From positions 1-30,883 of the forward strand of contig JBDTWJ010000024.1 of the NCBI GenBank assembly GCA_040006755.1: a stretch of DNA of 30,883 bases. Reading direction: 5' to 3'. Under the pieces are notes generated by a model. That model did no database searches and was not told where the DNA came from. It saw only the letters and a list, made by a program, of their open reading frames with translations. Origin of the DNA: JAENVT01 sp040006755. Its GTDB lineage: Bacteria > Actinomycetota > Acidimicrobiia > Acidimicrobiales > Ilumatobacteraceae. Below are positions 1 through 6,597 of the stretch, one piece after another (position 1 is the stretch's first letter; every line of letters starts with the position of its first letter). The position numbers and the translations under genes are program-made.

Positions 1-128
1 CATAGATATTTACAGCTTTCTCTCCGGCATATACTTCCATCCATGCAATTTGGCGTTTACCCTTATAAGCCTTGGCAATTGCCTCATCCACCACGCGTCG
101 CATCACAGGGGTGATGTCCACGCCTTCC
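1..128 (-). pseudogene. icd: Isocitrate dehydrogenase fragment (foreign, internal piece)
   Basis: Read on the minus strand from about 128 down to base 1, one open frame encodes a peptide containing GVDITPVM, KAYKGKR, WMEVYAGEK and AVNIY. It matches the region near residues 42-80 of proteobacterial NADP-dependent isocitrate dehydrogenase (E. coli Icd has GVDVTPAM, KAYKGER, WMEIYTGEK). The first 40 or so residues of the enzyme are absent and the gene runs off the window. The first 60 bases are 40% GC (24 of 60 counted), well below the rest of the window. The frame differs from that of the adjoining biotin carboxylase, so this is not a natural fusion protein. A misassembly or contig-end chimera with a lower-GC organism is the likeliest source; a real recombination scar is possible. 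Confidence 0.8.
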
Positions 129-486
129 GCGAACTGACCTTGTCGCCCATCTCGTCGATGGCCGCCGGCGGCGGCCCGACGAACGTGACGCCCTTCGCGG
201 TGATGGCTCTGGCGAAGTCGGCGTTCTCGCTGAAGAACCCGTAGCCCGGATGCACGGCATCGGCGCCGCTGTCGTCGATGGCCTTGAGAATGGCGTCGGT
301 GTTGAGATAGCTCTCGGCGGCGGTCTGCCCGCCGAGGGCGTATGCCTCGTCGGCGAGGCGTACGTACAGTGCGTTTCGGTCGAGCTCGCTGTACACGGCG
401 ACCGTGCCGATTCCGAGGTCGCGTGCGGCGCGAATGACGCGAACTGCGATCTCCCCACGGTTGGCAATCAGGATCTTGGTCAGCAC
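103..486 (-). CDS. accC: Biotin carboxylase subunit, N-terminal fragment (truncated)
   Basis: The GTG at 486 opens a protein beginning (M)LTKILIANRGEIAVRV, the classic start of the biotin carboxylase subunit of acetyl-/propionyl-CoA carboxylases. It continues through SYLNTDAIL and VHPGYGFFSENADFA to MGDKVSS, which is the pre-ATP-grasp domain. Family members have about 450-600 residues, but here homology ends near residue 119 (base ~131), followed by eight unrelated residues and a stop at 103-105 where the icd fragment begins. ATP-grasp, biotin carboxyl carrier and all catalytic parts are missing, so this piece cannot work as written. The start codon lies only 18 bp from the divergent birA start. 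birA makes the biotinylation enzyme for such carboxylases, so the pairing makes sense. The truncation is probably an artefact and the real gene complete. Confidence 0.88.
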   Translation of the reverse strand: MLTKILIANRGEIAVRVIRAARDLGIGTVAVYSELDRNALYVRLADEAYALGGQTAAESYLNTDAILKAIDDSGADAVHPGYGFFSENADFARAITAKGVTFVGPPPAAIDEMGDKVSSRKAWTSPL

Positions 487-504
487 GAGTGCCAATCTTG
501 GTCG

Positions 505-1194
505 ATGACCACTCCCAGCGCCACCTGGCAGATCACCGTCGTCGACGAGACCGGTAGCACGAACGCCGATCTCCTCGCCGCAGCCGCGTCGGGTGCCGCC
601 GACCGCAGTGTCCTCATGGCTAGACACCAGTCCGCCGGAAGAGGTCGTCTCGATCGTCGATGGGTCGCCCCACCCGGTGCCAACCTGTTGGTCTCGATGC
701 TGTTTCGCGACGTGCCCGATCATCTTCATCAGCTCACTCAGCGGGTAGCGTTGGCTGCAGCGTTGGCGTGCGACGAGGTGGCGGGGATGTTGCCGACGCT
801 GAAATGGCCGAACGATTTGCTCCTCGACGGACGCAAGCTTGCCGGCGTCCTTGCCCAGGCAGCAGGGACAGGACCGCAGTACGTCGTCGTCGGCATCGGG
901 CTCAACGTTGGCTGGGCACCCGACGACGCAGCAAAGCTTGGCGACAACTACGCGCCGAACGAAGTGCTCGACGCCATGCTCGCGGCGTACGACCAGCTGC
1001 CGGACGACATCACCTCGTCGTACAGAGCGGCACTGTCCACCATCGGCCAGTCGGTGCGCGTTGAACTGGTGCACTCCGCAGTCGTCGGGCGAGCGGTCGA
1101 TGTGCAGGCCGATGGTCGTCTCGTCGTGCTCGACGAGTGCGGCATCACGCACCGATTCGATACAGGCGATGTTGTCCACTTGCGCGAGTCATAG
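505..1194 (+). CDS. birA: Biotin--[acetyl-CoA-carboxylase] ligase (group I, no HTH)
   Basis: This 229-residue enzyme activates biotin as biotinyl-AMP and attaches it to a lysine of biotin carboxyl carrier proteins. The motifs are all present in order: ETGSTNADLL near the N-terminus, the biotin/ATP loop QSAGRGRLDRRW, LKWPNDLLLDGRKLAGVL with KWPND, and VVVGIGLNV. A small C-terminal SH3-like domain ends in VVHLRES. There is no N-terminal helix-turn-helix, so it is a monofunctional ligase and not a biotin-operon repressor. ATG 505 was chosen because homology starts just after it (WQITVVDETGSTN). The start is 18 bp from the divergent accC start, so the two promoters must lie inside the opposite genes. 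The 3' end overlaps the convergent membrane-protein gene by 50 bp. Confidence 0.95.
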   Translation: MTTPSATWQITVVDETGSTNADLLAAAASGAADRSVLMARHQSAGRGRLDRRWVAPPGANLLVSMLFRDVPDHLHQLTQRVALAAALACDEVAGMLPTLKWPNDLLLDGRKLAGVLAQAAGTGPQYVVVGIGLNVGWAPDDAAKLGDNYAPNEVLDAMLAAYDQLPDDITSSYRAALSTIGQSVRVELVHSAVVGRAVDVQADGRLVVLDECGITHRFDTGDVVHLRES

Positions 1195-1741
1195 CGATGC
1201 AACGGGCGACGGTTACGACGAGTACCCCACCTCCGGGGAAGATCCACGGAGGAAAGACAGCGCAGAGGACGGCGGCTCCGATCGCTACGCGGCCGCTGAT
1301 GTGTCGGTACATCCAGAGTGCGCACGTCAAGGCCAATGCAGCCAGCACGGCCAGCCATGGCGCGAGGTTTGCGAGATCGTGGGCCGACTCGACCGTGGAC
1401 GTCGGTACCAACTGGGACGTAGGAGTGTGAGCCATGCCGGCATCGACCAGTGCATCGACGACACGGATGTTGCCGACGAACACCACCACGGTGGCGGCGA
1501 GCCATACAGCGCTGGCGGCAAGAACCAACATCTGGGTGCGCGCTGCTGGCGTGGCGTAGAGGAGGATCGCCACCAGGGCGACGGCGGGAAACACCACCAT
1601 CGCACTGAGGAGATGCTCCCCGGCGTGCCCCGACACGTCGTAGCGGCTTTCGACGAAGACCTTCTGCACGACGATCGACGCCGCGAGCAACGCTGCGACG
1701 GGCCACCATCGGCGCACGTGGATCTCGACTGACGTCATCAT
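1145..1741 (-). CDS. Hypothetical multi-pass membrane protein
   Basis: This 198-residue protein is not recognised. About five hydrophobic segments are visible, near residues 11-28, 45-63, 68-92, 128-147 and 152-175, with short charged loops. A loop after the first segment holds YDVSGHAGEHLLSA with two histidines. The C-terminus is basic (ARCIAMTRASGQHRLYRIG). Tandem ATG codons stand at 1741 and 1738, preceded on the minus strand by a purine-rich GAGAAGGG that could serve as a ribosome binding site. The tail overlaps birA by 50 bp, so about 16 codons share DNA with the birA C-terminus on the other strand. The protein is likely an inner-membrane protein; no function can be assigned. Confidence 0.7.
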   Translation of the reverse strand: MMTSVEIHVRRWWPVAALLAASIVVQKVFVESRYDVSGHAGEHLLSAMVVFPAVALVAILLYATPAARTQMLVLAASAVWLAATVVVFVGNIRVVDALVDAGMAHTPTSQLVPTSTVESAHDLANLAPWLAVLAALALTCALWMYRHISGRVAIGAAVLCAVFPPWIFPGGGVLVVTVARCIAMTRASGQHRLYRIGA

Positions 1742-1872
1742 GTGATGGCCCTTCTCAGCTCGGTCTCTGGAATCTCGTAAGAACAGACGAAGTAGAACGG
1801 TTCGCGGGTGACACCGAGCAGCGGTTCGCGGTGCTCGACTCGGGGTGCCCGAAACGTGGAGCGGGGCGCAAC

Positions 1873-1884
1873 TACCCTCGGGAC
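1873..1884 (+). promoter_or_regulatory. Putative -10 element for leaderless lcp transcript
   Basis: TACCCT (1873-1878) fits the TAnnnT form of an actinobacterial -10 box. It is followed by exactly six bases and then the GTG at 1885, so transcription could begin at the start codon. No convincing -35 box was found. The placement is one reason for choosing GTG 1885 as the LCP start. Confidence 0.4.
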
Positions 1885-2901
1885 GTGCTTGTCGGCGACG
1901 TTGCCCCTCGGTCGCGCCGACAACGGCGGCTGCCCACCATCGTGGCGCTCACTGCTCTCGTGGGCGTCCTCGGCGCTACCGGCGTGTTGATCGCCGCTCG
2001 CAGCACCATCGATTCCGTACGGCGCGTGCCCAGTGTCGCCGACCACCTCAGCGCTGGCGGCTCCAAGATCGAGAACTATCTGCTCGTCGGTTCCGACAGC
2101 AGAGCGGGCGCCGACCCAACCGCGGCCGACGCCGGTGGAATAGGCACCGAGGCAGATGTGTCGGGCAATCGCAGCGACACGATCATGATCCTGCGGCGTG
2201 ACAAATCCACCGGCGACGCGGCTCTGCTGTCGATCCCTCGAGACCTGTGGGTGGCTGTCCCCGGTCACGACAGCAATCGTCGAGTCAACTCGGCGTTCAA
2301 CGACGGGCCTGAGATTCTTGTGCAGACGCTGCAGCAGGGCGACCTCCGCCTCCCCATCCATCACTTCGTCGAGATCGATTTTTCGGGCTTCAAGTCGTTG
2401 GTCGACGCCCTCGGCGGCGTGCAGATCTGCGTCGACTTCGCGACCCGCGACGTCAGCACCGGGTTGAACATCACGGAACCGGGATGCCATGTTCTCGACG
2501 GTCAGCAAGCCCTGGGATATGCACGAAGCAGGCACTACGAGGAGTTTCGAGACGAACAGTGGGTCGAGGATCCATCGTCGGACCTCGGCCGGACGAAGCG
2601 TCAGCAGCAATTCGTCAACGTCGCGCTGAAGACCGCGTTGAATCGGATCAAGGTCGATCCATTCGCCGCGGGTCGGCTGATCAAGGCGATCGGCTCGTCG
2701 CTCAGCGTTGACGACGAACTCGACCCCATCGCCGCAGCGACGTCGTTGCGTTCGGCGGTCGACAGCGGAATCGCTACGTATTCACTGCCGGTGTTCGGCA
2801 AGAACATCGGTGGCAACGCTGTGTTGCTGCTGGGCGACGGATCCGAAGCAGTCCTGGCCTACTTCCGCGGCCAAGGCCCCGCCCCGGCACCGAACGCCTA
2901 G
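1885..2901 (+). CDS. LytR-CpsA-Psr (LCP) family cell-wall polymer ligase
   Basis: LCP proteins move undecaprenyl-phosphate-linked glycopolymers onto peptidoglycan; in mycobacteria they attach arabinogalactan. This 338-residue copy has a short basic N-terminus (RSRRQRR), one transmembrane anchor at about residues 17-37, and an extracellular LCP domain. Domain signatures are LLVGSDSRAG, RSDTIMILR, LLSIPRDLWV with the conserved arginine and aspartate, FVEIDFSGFKSLVDALGGV, and DGQQALGYARSRH. There is no C-terminal LytR_C domain. GTG 1885 is preferred because it directly precedes the basic stretch and follows a TACCCT box; GTG 1831 in the same frame would add 18 residues lacking family features. 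It lies 27 bp before the rhamnose operon, as cpsA (Rv3267) lies beside rmlD in M. tuberculosis, which suggests the substrate is a rhamnose-linked polymer. Confidence 0.92.
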   Translation: MLVGDVAPRSRRQRRLPTIVALTALVGVLGATGVLIAARSTIDSVRRVPSVADHLSAGGSKIENYLLVGSDSRAGADPTAADAGGIGTEADVSGNRSDTIMILRRDKSTGDAALLSIPRDLWVAVPGHDSNRRVNSAFNDGPEILVQTLQQGDLRLPIHHFVEIDFSGFKSLVDALGGVQICVDFATRDVSTGLNITEPGCHVLDGQQALGYARSRHYEEFRDEQWVEDPSSDLGRTKRQQQFVNVALKTALNRIKVDPFAAGRLIKAIGSSLSVDDELDPIAAATSLRSAVDSGIATYSLPVFGKNIGGNAVLLLGDGSEAVLAYFRGQGPAPAPNA

Positions 2902-2913
2902 CCCGGTCGGCCA

Positions 2914-2928
2914 TACTATGCGACTGAC
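2914..2928 (+). promoter_or_regulatory. Putative -10 element of the rml operon
   Basis: TACTAT at 2914-2919 is followed by nine bases and the ATG of rmlA at 2929, with no room for a ribosome binding site. A leaderless or nearly leaderless transcript is inferred. No -35 box is evident, since the upstream bases are the end of the LCP gene, so read-through from lcp may also occur. Confidence 0.45.
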
Positions 2929-4008
2929 ATGAAGGCTCTCATTCTCGCCGGCGGAGCCGGCACGCGGCTGCGCCCGATCACGCACACCAGCGCCAAGCAG
3001 CTCGTTCCAGTCGCCAACAAGCCGATCCTGTTCTACGGGATCGACGCGATGGTCGCCGCGGGCATCACCGAGATCGGCGTCATCGTCGGCGACACGCGCG
3101 TCGAGGTGATGGCGGCACTGGGAGATGGCTCTCGTTTCGGGGCCGCATTCACCTTCATCCCCCAGGATGCCCCGCTCGGTCTCGCACATTGTGTGCTGAT
3201 CGCTCACGACTTCCTCGGCGACGACGACTTCGTGATGTACCTGGGCGACAACCTGCTCGAGCAAGACCTGGGCGCATTCGTGCATGCGTTTGAAAACGCG
3301 CGCAGCGGCGCCGAGCCGCCGACTGCGCAGATCCTGCTGAAGCAGGTTCCCGATCCTCACCGCTTCGGCATCGCCGAGCTCGACGACGCCGGCAATGTCG
3401 TGCGCCTCATCGAGAAGCCCGACGATCCGCCCAGCGACTTGGCTCTGGTCGGCGTCTATCTGTTCGATCGCACGATCAACGAAGCCGTTCTCGCAATCGA
3501 TCCATCACCACGCGGTGAGCTCGAGATCACCGACGCGATCCAATGGCTGGTCGATCAGGGCAAGCGTGTTCGATGCGAGTTGCTGACCGGTTGGTGGATC
3601 GACACTGGCAAGCTCACACCGTTGCTCGAAGCCAATCGATTGCTGCTCGAGAAGATCGAGACTCGCATCGACGGCAAGGTCGATGACGCGACCACAGTCG
3701 ATGGCCGCGTCATCGTGGAGGCCGGCGCGATCGTGACCAACTCGATCCTGCGCGGCCCGCTGGTGATCGGCGCCGGCGCACGCATCACCGACAGCTTCGT
3801 TGGTCCGTTCTCGGCAATCGGCGAGGGCTGCGAGATCATCAACAGCGAAGTCGAACACTCGGTCATCATGGAGCGCAGCCGCGTGGTCGATATTCAACGC
3901 CTCGAAGACAGCCTCATCGGCAAGGAAGCCGTGGTCAGCCGTTCGCACCTACGACCCCGCGCACTGCGATTGATGATCGGCGACCATTGCCAAATCGACG
4001 TCGAGTGA
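2929..4008 (+). CDS. rmlA: Glucose-1-phosphate thymidylyltransferase (long RmlA form)
   Basis: It makes dTDP-glucose from dTTP and glucose 1-phosphate, the first step of dTDP-L-rhamnose synthesis. The nucleotide-binding signature LILAGGAGTRLRPIT opens the protein, followed by SAKQLVPVANKPI, YLGDNLL (metal and sugar binding), LIEKPDDPPSDLALVGVY and GWWIDTGK. At 359 residues it is the long form, with a C-terminal left-handed beta-helix (hexapeptide-like VIVEAGAIV, GPLVIGAGARI, GPFSAIGEGCEI). The classic short RmlA has about 290 residues. The long form is common in actinobacterial and antibiotic sugar clusters (StrD type). It is the first gene of rmlACBD, and the complete pathway follows without gaps. 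The thymidylyl specificity is inferred from the family and the operon. Confidence 0.95.
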   Translation: MKALILAGGAGTRLRPITHTSAKQLVPVANKPILFYGIDAMVAAGITEIGVIVGDTRVEVMAALGDGSRFGAAFTFIPQDAPLGLAHCVLIAHDFLGDDDFVMYLGDNLLEQDLGAFVHAFENARSGAEPPTAQILLKQVPDPHRFGIAELDDAGNVVRLIEKPDDPPSDLALVGVYLFDRTINEAVLAIDPSPRGELEITDAIQWLVDQGKRVRCELLTGWWIDTGKLTPLLEANRLLLEKIETRIDGKVDDATTVDGRVIVEAGAIVTNSILRGPLVIGAGARITDSFVGPFSAIGEGCEIINSEVEHSVIMERSRVVDIQRLEDSLIGKEAVVSRSHLRPRALRLMIGDHCQIDVE

Positions 4009-4018
4009 GAGGCATCGC

Positions 4019-4570
4019 ATGTCAACAGTGAACGAGAGCGACAAGATCGCAGGGGTTTGGATCGTCGAGCCGTCCATTCACGGCGATCAGCGCGGCCTGT
4101 TCATCGAGACGTATCGCCGTGAGTGGTTTCCCAACGGTCGCGAGATGCTGCAGGGCAACCGCGCGAACCGTCAGGCGGGAGCCCTTGTCGGACTGCACTA
4201 CCACCTCCATCAGGCCGACTACTGGTACGTACCGTTCGGCAACGCACGAGTCGTGCTCCACGACCTTCGTGGGGGTGGGCCGACCGATGGGGCCACGCTC
4301 GAGCTCGATCTGACCGGCGACAATCACATGGGCGTGTTCATCCCACCCGGAGTCGCGCACGGCTTCGCGGCCATCACCGACACGGTGATCACATACCTCG
4401 TCGACGGCTACTACAACCCGGCTGATGAGCTCGGCGTGTTGTGGAACGATCCCGCCATCGTGGCGGACTGGGGTGTGTCCGATCCCATCCTGTCGGCACG
4501 CGACCAGAACAACCCACTTCGCACCGATCTACCAGCGGGCCGCCGCCCTTACTTCCCGATGCGAGTGTGA
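4019..4570 (+). CDS. rmlC: dTDP-4-dehydrorhamnose 3,5-epimerase
   Basis: It epimerises C3 and C5 of dTDP-4-keto-6-deoxyglucose. The 183-residue cupin shows RGLFIETYRREWF, the active-site strand GLHYHLHQADYWYV with the presumed base His60, FIPPGVAHGFAAI, and the proton-donor region YLVDGYYNPADELGVLWNDP. It is somewhat divergent: the usual GVLRGLHYQ reads GALVGLHYH. A sugar-specific relative (3- or 5-epimerase) cannot be excluded, but its place between rmlA and rmlB supports RmlC. A GAGAGG ribosome binding site stands six bases before the ATG. The stop is one base from the rmlB start. Confidence 0.92.
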   Translation: MSTVNESDKIAGVWIVEPSIHGDQRGLFIETYRREWFPNGREMLQGNRANRQAGALVGLHYHLHQADYWYVPFGNARVVLHDLRGGGPTDGATLELDLTGDNHMGVFIPPGVAHGFAAITDTVITYLVDGYYNPADELGVLWNDPAIVADWGVSDPILSARDQNNPLRTDLPAGRRPYFPMRV

Positions 4571-4571
4571 G

Positions 4572-5537
4572 ATGAAGTTGTTCGTCACCGGCGCGGCCGG
4601 TTTCATCGGGTCCAACTACGTGCGATGGCTGGCGGCCAACACCGACGACAAGGTGACCATCTTCGATGCCCTGACGTACGCAGGCAACATGGCCAGCATT
4701 CGCGATGTGCTCGACGATCGGCGCTTCTCGTTCGTGCACGCCGACATCTGCGACGAGGACGACGTCCTGACAGCGATGGATGGTCACGATGCGGTGGTTC
4801 ACTTCGCCGCTGAGACACACGTCGATCGATCGATCAAGGATGGCTATTCGTTCGTACGAACCAACTGCTTCGGCACCAACGTGCTTTGCGACGTCGCCCG
4901 ACGAGTTGGCGTCGAACGATTCCTACACATCTCGACCGACGAGGTGTACGGATCGATCGCGGACGGATCGTTCAGCGAGACCGACGCATTGTCGCCACGC
5001 TCGCCGTATTCCGCCGCAAAGGCTGGCAGCGACCTGATTGCCCTCAGCTACTACACCACGCACGGCCTGCCTGTGCTGGTGACGCGATGTAGCAACAACT
5101 TCGGGCCGTACCAGTACCCCGAGAAGGTCATCCCGCTGTTCACCACCAACCTGCTCGACGGCCAGAAGGTGCCGCTGTACGGCGACGGTGGAAACATCCG
5201 CGATTGGATTCATGTCCACGATCACAACACCGCCGCCGACCTCGTTCTGCGCACCGGAGTTGTCGGCGAGGTCTACAACATCGGTGCGGGCAATGAGATC
5301 ACCAACAATGAACTGACACATCGACTGCTCGAACTGACCGGACGCGACGAGAGCTTCATCTTGCCGGTCGAGGATCGCCTCGGCCACGACCGTCGATACT
5401 CGATCACGCACGACAAGGTCACCGCGCTCGGGTGGAAGACCGAGCACAACCTGATCGACGGGCTGGCGGCCACCGTCGAGTGGTACCGCGACAATCGCGA
5501 GTGGTGGGAGCCATTGAAGGCCAGGGCCGGCTTCTAG
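4572..5537 (+). CDS. rmlB: dTDP-glucose 4,6-dehydratase
   Basis: It converts dTDP-glucose to dTDP-4-keto-6-deoxyglucose using bound NAD+. The extended SDR of 321 residues has the Rossmann motif GAAGFIGSN (residues 8-15), the substrate motif HFAAETHVDRS, the catalytic TDE in STDEVYG (Thr122-Asp123-Glu124), and YSAAK with Tyr146 and Lys150. The later SNNFGPYQYPEKVIP and RDWIHVHDH are diagnostic for RmlB. Start ATG 4572 was chosen because MKLFVTGAAG is the normal N-terminus; upstream codons in frame overlap rmlC. The stop TAG is followed immediately by the rmlD ATG, so the genes are cotranscribed and probably coupled in translation. Confidence 0.97.
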   Translation: MKLFVTGAAGFIGSNYVRWLAANTDDKVTIFDALTYAGNMASIRDVLDDRRFSFVHADICDEDDVLTAMDGHDAVVHFAAETHVDRSIKDGYSFVRTNCFGTNVLCDVARRVGVERFLHISTDEVYGSIADGSFSETDALSPRSPYSAAKAGSDLIALSYYTTHGLPVLVTRCSNNFGPYQYPEKVIPLFTTNLLDGQKVPLYGDGGNIRDWIHVHDHNTAADLVLRTGVVGEVYNIGAGNEITNNELTHRLLELTGRDESFILPVEDRLGHDRRYSITHDKVTALGWKTEHNLIDGLAATVEWYRDNREWWEPLKARAGF

Positions 5538-6395
5538 ATGCGGGTGCTGGTGACAGGTGCGGGCGGGCAGCTTGGCATCGACCTGGTGCGATGCTGCGAG
5601 ACCGCCGGCGACGATGTAACTGCTGCAAGTCGCGGCGACCTCGACATCACCGACCGTGGCGCCGTACATGGAGCGGTGTCGTTCCTGCGTCCCGAAGTCG
5701 TCATCAACTGCGCGGCGTGGACCGCGGTCGACGCATGCGAGGGCGACCCGAACCGCGCATTGGCGCACAACGGGCTCGCCGTGCGTTGGCTCGCTGAGAG
5801 TTGCGACAACACCGGCGCGCGTTTGATCCAGATCAGCACCGACTACGTGTTCGACGGCACGCTCGACCGACCGTACAACGAGTGGGACGAGCCCGCGCCG
5901 CAGAGCGTCTACGGCGCGACCAAGTTGTCGGGCGAGCGCGAGGCAATGACACTGGGTACCGCGGCAGCGATCGTGCGAACGTCGTGGGTGTGCAGCCAGA
6001 ACGGGTCGAACATGGTCAAGACGATCATGCGACTCGCCGACCAGCATCCCGAGCTGACCTTCGTCGACGACCAGGTCGGCCATCCCACGTTCACCGCCGA
6101 TCTTGCGCCAATGATCCGCTTGATCGCGGTCGACCGTCGTAGCGGTATCCACCACGTCACCAATCAGACGGCGACGACCTGGTACGGCTTTGCCCGCGAT
6201 GTCGTCGCCGCTATGGGCAAGAACCCCGACATGGTGCGACCCATCTCGACCGCGGAACTGCAACCTCCACGACCGGCGCCGCGTCCCGCTAATAGCGTGC
6301 TCGACAACACAGTGCTGCGCACGGCCGGCATCCCACTGCTCCGCGATTTCGGTGAGCCACTCAGTGAGACAGTCAACGCGCTCCTAGAGCGGTGA
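5538..6395 (+). CDS. rmlD: dTDP-4-dehydrorhamnose reductase
   Basis: It performs the last step, reduction to dTDP-L-rhamnose with NAD(P)H. The 285-residue SDR shows GAGGQLG at residues 7-13, INCAAWTAVDACEGD, ISTDYVFDG (Thr101), and YGATKLSGE with Tyr125 and Lys129. The later WYGFARDVVAAMG and RPANSVLDN match the RmlD C-terminal domain. The gene abuts rmlB with no spacer and ends the operon. Downstream come two hairpin repeats and not a typical T-tailed terminator. Confidence 0.95.
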   Translation: MRVLVTGAGGQLGIDLVRCCETAGDDVTAASRGDLDITDRGAVHGAVSFLRPEVVINCAAWTAVDACEGDPNRALAHNGLAVRWLAESCDNTGARLIQISTDYVFDGTLDRPYNEWDEPAPQSVYGATKLSGEREAMTLGTAAAIVRTSWVCSQNGSNMVKTIMRLADQHPELTFVDDQVGHPTFTADLAPMIRLIAVDRRSGIHHVTNQTATTWYGFARDVVAAMGKNPDMVRPISTAELQPPRPAPRPANSVLDNTVLRTAGIPLLRDFGEPLSETVNALLER

Positions 6396-6405
6396 TCCGT
6401 GTGTA

Positions 6406-6494
6406 TGGGCGCGGTATTACCCGCCGGCACAAATCGCGCCCAACCGATCTGCTTGGGCGAGGTTTTACCCGGCGGGTGGCACAAATCGCGCCCA
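6406..6494. repeat. Two imperfect tandem hairpin repeats after rmlD
   Basis: Copy A spans 6406-6442 (37 bp) and copy B 6454-6494 (41 bp). Both end in the identical 18 bases GGCACAAATCGCGCCC plus CA-type flank and both begin TGGGCG. Each is itself an inverted repeat: in copy A TGGGCGCG pairs with CGCGCCCA (8 bp). Copy B has in addition an inner ACCC-GGC-GGGT hairpin, of which copy A has lost four bases. No T-tract follows. They could act as transcript-end hairpins for rmlACBD, as a REP-like dispersed element, or as protein-binding sites. Nothing else in the window looks like them. Confidence 0.65.
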
Positions 6495-6496
6495 TG

Positions 6497-6502
6497 TAGC
6501 CT
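6497..6502 (+). promoter_or_regulatory. TAGCCT -10-like box upstream of the GS-like gene
   Basis: TAGCCT here matches the hexamer that precedes four other genes in the window by 9-10 bases. A GTG lies 10 bases downstream (6513), opening a ten-codon reading frame that stops at 6543-6545. This may be an upstream promoter giving an approximately 85-base leader to the gene at 6598, or it may be chance. Confidence 0.3.
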
Positions 6503-6560
6503 ACGACTCGCGGTGGATGAGCGCGAGCGGGGAGCTTCGGTGTGACGCGATCGTACGGAA

Positions 6561-6589
6561 GCTAACGGTCGTTGACCGTTTGCTAGCGT
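6561..6589. promoter_or_regulatory. Palindromic operator and -10 box before the GS-like gene
   Basis: AACGGTC-GTT-GACCGTT (6564-6580) is a perfect 7+3+7 inverted repeat. Two further pairs (GC at 6561-6562 with GC at 6582-6583) extend it across one mismatch. TAGCGT at 6584-6589 directly follows and stands eight bases before the ATG at 6598. An operator touching the -10 box implies repression by a dimeric regulator (GntR, TetR or MarR type). The regulator is not encoded next to it. Confidence 0.55.
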
Positions 6590-6597
6590 CGCCGCTC

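Noticed and set aside
1738..2610. Minus-strand frame antisense to the LCP gene
   Set aside because: Composition and lack of motifs mark it as a shadow; the LCP domain on the plus strand is unmistakable.
4923..6263. Long minus-strand open frame across rmlB and rmlD
   Set aside because: It is a shadow of two well-supported plus-strand genes, with no recognisable domain and the Arg/Asp/Val-rich make-up of antisense frames in GC-rich DNA.
6513..6545. Ten-codon leader peptide frame starting GTG after a TAGCCT box
   Set aside because: Too short to support, no conserved features, no ribosome binding site; mentioned only with the promoter box.
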